A stretch of 18,185 nucleotides of DNA from the NCBI GenBank assembly GCA_937901055.1, contig CALCGO010000477.1, positions 1 to 18,185 of the forward strand, read 5' to 3'. A program made the position numbers and the translations under genes. The notes under the pieces were generated by a model, which saw only the letters and a program-made list of their open reading frames with translations, was not told the origin of the DNA and searched no databases. The first letter of the stretch is position 1. The number at the start of each line of letters is the position of its first letter. Shown here one piece after another: positions 13,568 through 18,185 of this stretch. Source of the DNA: an uncultured Rhodobacterales bacterium. GTDB taxonomy: Bacteria; Pseudomonadota; Alphaproteobacteria; Rhodobacterales; Rhodobacteraceae.

Positions 13568-14803
13568 TTATTTGACCCGTTTGTCGCGGGCAGCCAGCAA
13601 TTTCAAGCGAAGTGCATTGATCTTGATGAAGCCAGCAGCATCTTTCTGGTCATACGCACCTGCGTCATCCTCGAACGTCACGTGTTCTTCGGAATAAAGC
13701 GAGTGGTCCGACCAGCGGCCAACCGTCTGTACCATCCCTTTGTACAGCTTCAGTCGTACTGTGCCCGTCACGTGTTGCTGGCTGTTGTCGATCAAAGCCT
13801 GCAACATTTCACGCTCCGGGGAATACCAGAAACCGTTGTAGATCAGCTCTGCGTACTTCGGCATGATCTCGTCTTTCAGGTGGGCTGCACCACGGTCAAG
13901 CGTGATGGATTCGATACCACGGTGGGCTTCCAACATGATCGTACCGCCCGGTGTTTCGTAGATACCACGGGATTTCATGCCAACGAAACGACCCTCAACC
14001 AGATCAAGGCGACCAATGCCGTGCTTGCCGCCAAGTTCGTTCAGTGCGGTCAACATTTCGGCAGGCGACAGGGCTTTGCCGTTCAGCGCAACCGGATCAC
14101 CCTGTTCATATGTGATCTCGATATGCTCTGGCGTGTTTGGCGCGTCTTCTGGATGAACCGTACGCTGATAAACATAATCAGGCGCCTCGACTGCCGGGTC
14201 TTCCAGAACTTTACCCTCTGACGATGTGTGCAACAGGTTGGCATCAACCGAGAACGGCGCCTCACCACGTTTGTCTTTTGCAATCGGGATCTGGTTCTTT
14301 TCAGCGAAGTCGAGAAGTCTGGTCCGGCTGGATAAGTCCCACTCACGCCACGGAGCGACAACTTTGATGTCAGGGTTAAGGGCATAGGCGCTTAGTTCGA
14401 AACGCACCTGATCGTTGCCCTTACCTGTTGCACCGTGCGCCACCGCATCGGCGCCACATTCAGCAGCGATTTCAACAAGACGTTTAGAAATGAGGGGGCG
14501 CGCAATGGACGTACCCAACAGGTACAATCCTTCGTACACCGCATTGGCGCGGAACATCGGGAAAACGAAATCGCGCACAAATTCCTCACGAACATCTTCG
14601 ATATGGATATTTTCAGGTTTGATCCCCAACAGCTCGGCCTTTGCACGCGCCGGTTCCAATTCTTCACCTTGGCCAAGATCGGCGGTGAACGTCACCACTT
14701 CGCAGCCGTATTCCGTCTGTAACCATTTCAGAATGATCGACGTGTCCAGACCGCCAGAATAGGCAAGAACGACTTTTTTGGGTTTGAAAGCTGCATCAGA
14801 CAT
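13568..14803 (-). CDS. argG: argininosuccinate synthase
   Basis: This cytoplasmic enzyme joins citrulline and aspartate using ATP, the next-to-last step of arginine synthesis. The 411-residue length is normal for the family. The N-type ATP-pyrophosphatase P-loop AYSGGLDTSIIL (SGGLDTS at residues 16-22) opens the protein; LLGTSIARPLISKRLVEIA, AHGATGKGNDQVRFEL and PHR-type ETPGGTIMLEAHRGIE follow in order. GGAG lies seven bases before the ATG. It may be the first gene of a transcript that continues into the small exported protein and beyond, since I see no terminator after its stop. A modest promoter is visible at 14837-14865. Confidence 0.98.
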   Translation of the reverse strand: MSDAAFKPKKVVLAYSGGLDTSIILKWLQTEYGCEVVTFTADLGQGEELEPARAKAELLGIKPENIHIEDVREEFVRDFVFPMFRANAVYEGLYLLGTSIARPLISKRLVEIAAECGADAVAHGATGKGNDQVRFELSAYALNPDIKVVAPWREWDLSSRTRLLDFAEKNQIPIAKDKRGEAPFSVDANLLHTSSEGKVLEDPAVEAPDYVYQRTVHPEDAPNTPEHIEITYEQGDPVALNGKALSPAEMLTALNELGGKHGIGRLDLVEGRFVGMKSRGIYETPGGTIMLEAHRGIESITLDRGAAHLKDEIMPKYAELIYNGFWYSPEREMLQALIDNSQQHVTGTVRLKLYKGMVQTVGRWSDHSLYSEEHVTFEDDAGAYDQKDAAGFIKINALRLKLLAARDKRVK

Positions 14804-14836
14804 AGGGATTCTCCGAGAGATATTGTGTTACTGCCG

Positions 14837-14865
14837 CGTTTATGTGGTTTTTAAGGGTAGGGCAA
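14837..14865 (-). promoter_or_regulatory. possible argG promoter
   Basis: On the minus strand TTGCCC (14865-14860) and TAAACG (14842-14837) are 17 bases apart, leaving a leader of about 27 bases before argG. Both boxes are partial matches, so this is tentative. No Arg-type operator is recognised. Confidence 0.35.
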
Positions 14866-14901
14866 GCGGTGCACGTGCCCTGACAAGTTAATGTCGCACA
14901 T

Positions 14902-14934
14902 AAAAAACACCCGCTGAAAAGTGACGGGTGTTTT
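14902..14934 (-). terminator. intrinsic terminator of the secreted Asn/Gly-rich protein gene
   Basis: Read on the minus strand, AAAACACCCG and CGGGTGTTTT form a 10-base stem with an 11-base loop, and the T-run is six long. It lies about 20 bases after the stop of the secreted-protein gene and upstream of the argG promoter, isolating the two units. Confidence 0.88.
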
Positions 14935-14955
14935 CGGGCGTTCAAACTGAAAATG

Positions 14956-15588
14956 TTACTCGGCAGGAAGCTCCAGCAATTCCCAAAGAGCGGAGATAAC
15001 TTCGTCGCCGGTCTCTTTGTTCGCAGCCAATTCCAAAGCATCATTCTCGAGCGTTTTCGCCGCTACTGCGTCTGCGGTCGCGGTGTCGATAGTTGATTGC
15101 AATGAATCCAATGTTTCCCAGTGCAGGATTTCTTCTTCCGACGGGGCTGGATCTGCTGTCAAATAATCGTCGTAGGTTTCATACGCCGATTGAAATCCGG
15201 CGGCTTCTTGCGCAGCAACATATGCGTCATAAGCAGCTTGTGCGTCTTCTATACCTAGAGCCGCTTCGGCGGATGCTACTACGGCCGCTTTGTAGATCGC
15301 AATCATTCCAACGCGGGAATTTGCAGCGGCATTCGCCAATGCATTCTCGTTCGCGTGGGCAGCGTTCAATGCACCGAGCGAGGATGCCACAGCACCGCGC
15401 CCATTGCCGTTGCCGCGTCCGCCACGATTGCTATTGTCGTTACGATTTCCACCATTGGAATTACTGTTGGCATTGTCGCTCTTCGCGAACGCCGGAGCGG
15501 CGGTGATGCTAACTGTTGTAGTGACACCACCCATCACCATTACACTTAATGCAACGGCAGATACTGACGACTGGAAGTATCGTTTCAT
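14956..15588 (-). CDS. secreted Asn/Gly-rich, Ala-rich protein of unknown function
   Basis: A 210-residue exported protein. The signal peptide is long and ends APAFA at residue 35. Residues 37-66 are a low-complexity linker of Asn, Gly, Ser and Arg. Next comes SLGALNAAHANENALANAAANSRVGMIAIYKAA (residues 70-102), a segment that I recall from several Rhodobacteraceae secreted proteins of no known role, and then an Ala/Glu/Asp-rich helical region with repeated A-Y-x-x-Y and A-A-x-E patterns up to the acidic C-terminus. There are no cysteines and no membrane anchor. AGGGA lies about nine bases before the ATG. It has a strong-looking promoter and its own terminator, so it is a single-gene unit that is probably well expressed. 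A structural or envelope/matrix role is a guess. Confidence 0.85.
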   Translation of the reverse strand: MKRYFQSSVSAVALSVMVMGGVTTTVSITAAPAFAKSDNANSNSNGGNRNDNSNRGGRGNGNGRGAVASSLGALNAAHANENALANAAANSRVGMIAIYKAAVVASAEAALGIEDAQAAYDAYVAAQEAAGFQSAYETYDDYLTADPAPSEEEILHWETLDSLQSTIDTATADAVAAKTLENDALELAANKETGDEVISALWELLELPAE

Positions 15589-15619
15589 GTGCGTTCATCC
15601 CTACAACTAATACAGTCAT

Positions 15620-15648
15620 AATCTAGCAGACCAAGAAGCTTGGGTCAA
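15620..15648 (-). promoter_or_regulatory. promoter of the secreted Asn/Gly-rich protein gene
   Basis: On the minus strand TTGACC (15648-15643) and TAGATT (15625-15620) stand exactly 17 bases apart, giving a leader of about 25 bases. The spacer contains CCAAG-aag-CTTGG, a small inverted repeat that might bind a regulator. This is the best sigma-70-type match in the window. Confidence 0.6.
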
Positions 15649-15841
15649 AATTAACCGTAATTATCTGCGAAAACGCCGCCAAATGTGTCAGAAGTTTGTG
15701 CTAAATGTGGCGCAATAAAGGCAACTAGATCGAAAGATTATGGTTGCTGTCGGGCTGGTACATGATTGATTAACGATTGAGGTTGCCCGAAACGAATCAG
15801 TATGGTTTTTTGAGGGCCGAATTGCGTATTTGGAGATCACC

Positions 15842-16984
15842 ATGCAAGAGTTTGCTTTTAACACTACAGCCGGAATCCAGTTTGCTGCGGGCGCGCTGGC
15901 GAGGGCGTCATTTGACGAACTGGGCGCGAAGATTCTGTTGGTTACCGACAAAGGTTTGCGAAAGTTGGGGATCACTGCGGGCGTAGAAAAGACGCTCAAC
16001 GGGCGTGTTGTGGTTTTTGATGACGTAGAGGCTGACCCTTCGCTAGAGACGCTAATGCAAGCGGTTTCGGTCGGGCGTGCAGAGGGTGTGACTGGCGTTA
16101 TTGGTCTTGGCGGTGGCTCGTCTATGGATGTAGCGAAGCTGGCGGCGTTGCTGTTGGGATCTGGTGAAGATTTGGACGAAGCGTGGGGTGTTGGCAATGC
16201 CAAGGGTCCTCGGTTACCGCTGGTGCTGGTACCAACGACTGCTGGTACAGGATCGGAGGTTACGCCGGTTTCGATTATAACGGTCGGAGCAGAGGAAAAA
16301 CGTGGCGTTTCTTCGCCTGTCATTCTGCCCGATGTAGCCATTCTAGACCCGGAATTAACGGTTGGGTTGCCACCTGCAATTACGGCCGCGACAGGCATTG
16401 ATGCGATGGTGCATGCGATCGAGGCGTATACCTCGCGAAACGCCAACAATAACCCGATGTCAAAGATGCTGGCGGTGCAGGCGCTGGACCTTCTGGGGGC
16501 CAATATAGAACGGGCTGTAAGCCATGGCGATGACCTTGAGGCGCGGGGTGCGATGTTGATGGGGTCAATGCTGGCGGGGATGGCTTTTGCGAATTCCCCT
16601 GTAGCCGCAGTACATGCGCTGGCCTATCCGATTGGTGGTACTTTCCACGTTCCGCACGGGCTGTCGAACGCGTTGATTTTGGCACAAGTCATGCGGTTTA
16701 ATGCACCGGATTGTGGGGCGGAATATGCGGAATTGGCACCGCATGTGTTTCCGGATATTTCAACAGAACAAGGCGCACAAGCCGTGTGTTCGGAGTTTAT
16801 CGAGCGTTTGACAGACCTGTCTGCACGCGTTGGTTTGCCACCCCGATTACGCGATGTTGGTATCCCTGAGGATGCGTGTGAACGTATGGCAAAAGACGCT
16901 ATGGTGCAGTCGCGGCTTTTGGTTAATAACCCTCGTGAAGTGAGCGAGGCTGATGCCCTGAATATATATCGTGCGGCATGGTAA
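15842..16984 (+). CDS. iron-containing alcohol dehydrogenase
   Basis: A 380-residue group III (Fe-type) NAD(P)-dependent alcohol dehydrogenase. The N-terminal nucleotide domain has GGGSSMDVAK (residues 90-99) and PTTAGTGSEVTP (131-142). The metal ligands in the C-terminal helical domain are all present: Asp187 and His191 in GIDAMVHAIEAYTS, His258 in AAVHALAYPIG, and His272 in HVPHGLSNA; the spacing of 4, 67 and 14 is close to that of FucO. The ATG at 15842 is chosen for GGAG six bases upstream; the in-frame TTG four codons earlier overlaps that site. Alcohol or aldehyde substrate is unknown. The alpha/beta hydrolase gene follows after 14 bases, so they are one operon. Confidence 0.95.
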   Translation: MQEFAFNTTAGIQFAAGALARASFDELGAKILLVTDKGLRKLGITAGVEKTLNGRVVVFDDVEADPSLETLMQAVSVGRAEGVTGVIGLGGGSSMDVAKLAALLLGSGEDLDEAWGVGNAKGPRLPLVLVPTTAGTGSEVTPVSIITVGAEEKRGVSSPVILPDVAILDPELTVGLPPAITAATGIDAMVHAIEAYTSRNANNNPMSKMLAVQALDLLGANIERAVSHGDDLEARGAMLMGSMLAGMAFANSPVAAVHALAYPIGGTFHVPHGLSNALILAQVMRFNAPDCGAEYAELAPHVFPDISTEQGAQAVCSEFIERLTDLSARVGLPPRLRDVGIPEDACERMAKDAMVQSRLLVNNPREVSEADALNIYRAAW

Positions 16985-16998
16985 TCTGAGGAAATAGT

Positions 16999-17772
16999 AT
17001 GACTGAAATTCTGAATACTGTCAGTAATGGAGAGGGCTCCGGCACGCCTTTGCTGATCGCACACGGGCTGTTTGGGACGGCGCGGAACTGGGGTGTTCTG
17101 GCAAAGCGTCTGGCGGATGAACGTCAGGTGGTTTCGGTTGATATGCGCAACCACGGCAGCTCGTTTCGGGCGGCGTCTAACACGTACATGGACATGGCGG
17201 GTGACCTTGCGCGGGTGATTGAAAACGGTGGTGACAGCGCGGATGTTCTGGGGCATTCCATGGGTGGGAAAACGGCGATGACGTTGGCGTTGTCGCGACC
17301 AGAATTGGTTGCAAAACTGATTGTCGCGGACATTGCTCCGATTGGGTATTCCCATAGCCAGTTGGATAAAATCACCGCTATGAAGGCGGTTGATCTAAGT
17401 GTTGTGCAACGACGACGCGACGCGGAGGAGCAGTTGGTTGATACTGTTGCTGACCCGGCATTGCGGTCGTTCTTGTTGCAAAGCCTGACCCTTGGCGAAG
17501 GTGGGGCGAGCTGGAAATTGAACCTTGATGCGCTAGGTGCGGCGATGGATGACGTTATCGGTTTTCCAAACATCGAAGGCGTATTTGAAGGCGAGGTTTT
17601 GTTCCTGCATGGCGGAAATTCCGACTATGTTCAGCCAGCCCATCACGAACGCATTCTGACGCTGTTTCCGAACGCGCGGTTCGAGGCGATCGAGGGGGCG
17701 GGGCATTGGCTGCACGCCGAAAAACCCCGAGAATTCGAGGCCGCAGTTCGCGGATTTCTAGGTACTACCTAA
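16999..17772 (+). CDS. alpha/beta-fold hydrolase, YbfF-like esterase
   Basis: A 257-residue cytoplasmic hydrolase with the full catalytic triad in view: Ser87 in the nucleophile elbow GHSMGG, Asp209 in LHGGNSDYV, and His236 in GAGHWLHAEKP. The oxyanion-hole segment is IAHGLFGTARNW (residues 20-31), and VDMRNHGSS matches the YbfF / human ABHD11 branch of esterases. Acyl-ester or thioester hydrolysis is likely. GAGGAAA precedes the ATG. It shares a transcript with the alcohol dehydrogenase gene, so the pair might act on an ester and its released alcohol (inference). Confidence 0.92.
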   Translation: MTEILNTVSNGEGSGTPLLIAHGLFGTARNWGVLAKRLADERQVVSVDMRNHGSSFRAASNTYMDMAGDLARVIENGGDSADVLGHSMGGKTAMTLALSRPELVAKLIVADIAPIGYSHSQLDKITAMKAVDLSVVQRRRDAEEQLVDTVADPALRSFLLQSLTLGEGGASWKLNLDALGAAMDDVIGFPNIEGVFEGEVLFLHGGNSDYVQPAHHERILTLFPNARFEAIEGAGHWLHAEKPREFEAAVRGFLGTT

Positions 17773-17775
17773 ATA

Positions 17776-17862
17776 GTTAACGCAACCGCTGTTTTGCCGG
17801 TTTTTCGTGTGCACAACCCGTACACAACACGTACACAATGCGTATGCACAAATTGCGTTAAC
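17776..17862. repeat. CACAA repeat array inside a 10-base inverted repeat, between convergent genes
   Basis: The perfect inverted repeat GTTAACGCAA (17776-17785) and TTGCGTTAAC (17853-17862) encloses four short direct repeats. Each contains CACAA, starting at 17812, 17823, 17834 and 17847, in the context CGT-(A/G)-(C/T)-ACAA; on the minus strand the unit is TTGTG followed by ACG. Steps of 11, 11 and 13 bases place the copies on about the same face of the helix. The array fills most of the 110-base gap between the hydrolase and thiolase genes, where no promoter is needed for either gene. Confidence 0.6.
17784..17805 (+). terminator. possible weak terminator of the dehydrogenase-hydrolase operon
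   Basis: AACCG (17784-17788) and CGGTT (17798-17802) form a 5-base stem with a 9-base loop, ending in TTTTT (17801-17805). The stem is short, so the call is tentative. Confidence 0.3.
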
Positions 17863-17882
17863 CATTTAGCCGGACTGTGGCG

Positions 17883-18185
17883 TTACATCAGTTCAATTGC
17901 CAAGGCGATGCCTTGTCCGCCGCCGATGCACATCGTGATTAGTCCCTTGGAACCGCCGATGCGTTCAAGTTCAGCGATGGCTTTCAATGTTACGATTGCA
18001 CCAGTTGCGCCGACGGGATGGCCAAGGGCAATCGCGCCGCCGTTGGGGTTCACTTTGGCGGGGTCCAAATTCAATGCTTTGGAAACGGCACAAGCTTGGG
18101 CGGCGAAGGCTTCGTTGCTCTCAATCACGTCAAAATCTTCGGCTGATAGGCCAGTGCGTTTCAACAGCATTTCTACGGCAGGGAT
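17883..18185 (-). CDS. thiolase (acetyl-CoA acetyltransferase), C-terminal part only
   Basis: The window edge cuts this gene; only about the last 100 residues are present and the frame is open to the final base, so the ATG at 18168-18170 is not the start. What remains is the C-terminal thiolase domain: SNEAFAAQACAV, NPNGGAIALGHPVGATGA with the catalytic His of GHP, and CIGGGQGIALAIEL with the catalytic Cys. The nucleophilic Cys of the N-terminal half lies outside. The NEAFAAQ and CIGGGQG forms fit biosynthetic or degradative acetyl-CoA acetyltransferases (beta-ketothiolase for acetoacetyl-CoA, polyhydroxyalkanoate or ketone-body routes); which one cannot be decided here. Confidence 0.93.
   Translation of the reverse strand: MPAVEMLLKRTGLSAEDFDVIESNEAFAAQACAVSKALNLDPAKVNPNGGAIALGHPVGATGAIVTLKAIAELERIGGSKGLITMCIGGGQGIALAIELM

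Noticed and set aside
13484..14221. 245-codon open frame on the plus strand opposite argG
   Set aside because: Antisense to a full-length argG, with no family resemblance.
15589..15841. The largest gap between genes (253 bases) as a possible RNA gene
   Set aside because: Apart from the minus-strand promoter at 15620-15648 I see no tRNA-like fold, terminator or riboswitch pattern; short repeats such as AAATGTG are too weak.
15688..16503. 271-codon Ser/Pro/Thr-rich open frame on the minus strand opposite the alcohol dehydrogenase
   Set aside because: Its composition is that of a reverse-frame shadow of a GC-rich gene; the dehydrogenase has all motifs on the plus strand.
16624..17355. 243-codon open frame on the minus strand opposite the dehydrogenase-hydrolase junction
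   Set aside because: It is rich in Arg, Asn and His, spans two real genes and has no motif.

Overview
The window looks like an ordinary chromosomal stretch of an alphaproteobacterium, most likely a marine Rhodobacterales (Roseobacter-group) species. The evidence is the gene families and their arrangement (an UspF-type stress protein, dapD with a small overlapping unknown gene, a UMF1 transporter beside mepA, yggT-DUF167, and a secreted Asn/Gly-rich protein with an Ala-rich repeat-like region), moderate-to-high GC, and the long antisense ORFs such genomes throw off. I assign no species. I see no tRNA or rRNA, insertion sequence, phage gene, CRISPR array or clear sign of recent transfer.

Layout: (1) 1-2143: the C-terminal part of a SulP anion transporter (+) runs tail-to-tail into a MarR-type regulator (-), followed by a universal stress protein (-) with an FNR/CRP-like promoter. 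(2) 2228-3386: dapD (lysine and peptidoglycan precursor synthesis) and an overlapping 112-residue unknown gene (-). (3) 3482-4291: a LOG-family nucleoside monophosphate hydrolase (+), divergent from dapD. (4) 4288-7343: a tight three-gene operon on the minus strand, UMF1-type MFS transporter, then murein endopeptidase MepA, then an exported phytase-like esterase. (5) 7467-8974: a Gfo/Idh/MocA oxidoreductase (+) and a hot-dog acyl-CoA thioesterase (-). (6) 9119-10160: yggT, a DUF167 gene and an AhpD-like CxxC protein (+). (7) 10201-10797: an exported MsrA (-). (8) 10950-12074: a class V aminotransferase (+). (9) 12071-15588: a minus-strand run of GNAT acetyltransferase, DUF3592 membrane protein, small exported Cys-containing protein, argG, and a secreted Asn/Gly-rich protein that stands alone between its own promoter and terminator. 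(10) 15842-17772: an iron-containing alcohol dehydrogenase and an alpha/beta hydrolase (+). (11) 17883-18185: the C-terminal end of a thiolase (-), cut by the window edge.

Most genes are housekeeping or general metabolism: diaminopimelate and arginine synthesis, cell-wall remodelling, redox repair, and aldehyde/alcohol and acyl-CoA chemistry. The more interesting signals lie between genes. They are an FNR/Dnr-type palindrome placed at about -41 of a plausible promoter for the stress-protein gene, a second such half-perfect site before the AhpD-like gene, a perfect 17-base palindrome over the predicted -10 of the oxidoreductase gene, and a four-copy array of CACAA-containing repeats with helical spacing inside a 10-base inverted repeat between two convergent genes. 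Four of the six convergent gene pairs share their stop codons in a 4-base overlap. I did not find a clear new multi-gene defence, secretion or biosynthetic system. The least described protein-coding items are the 112-residue gene after dapD, the secreted Asn/Gly-rich protein and the small exported four-cysteine protein after argG.
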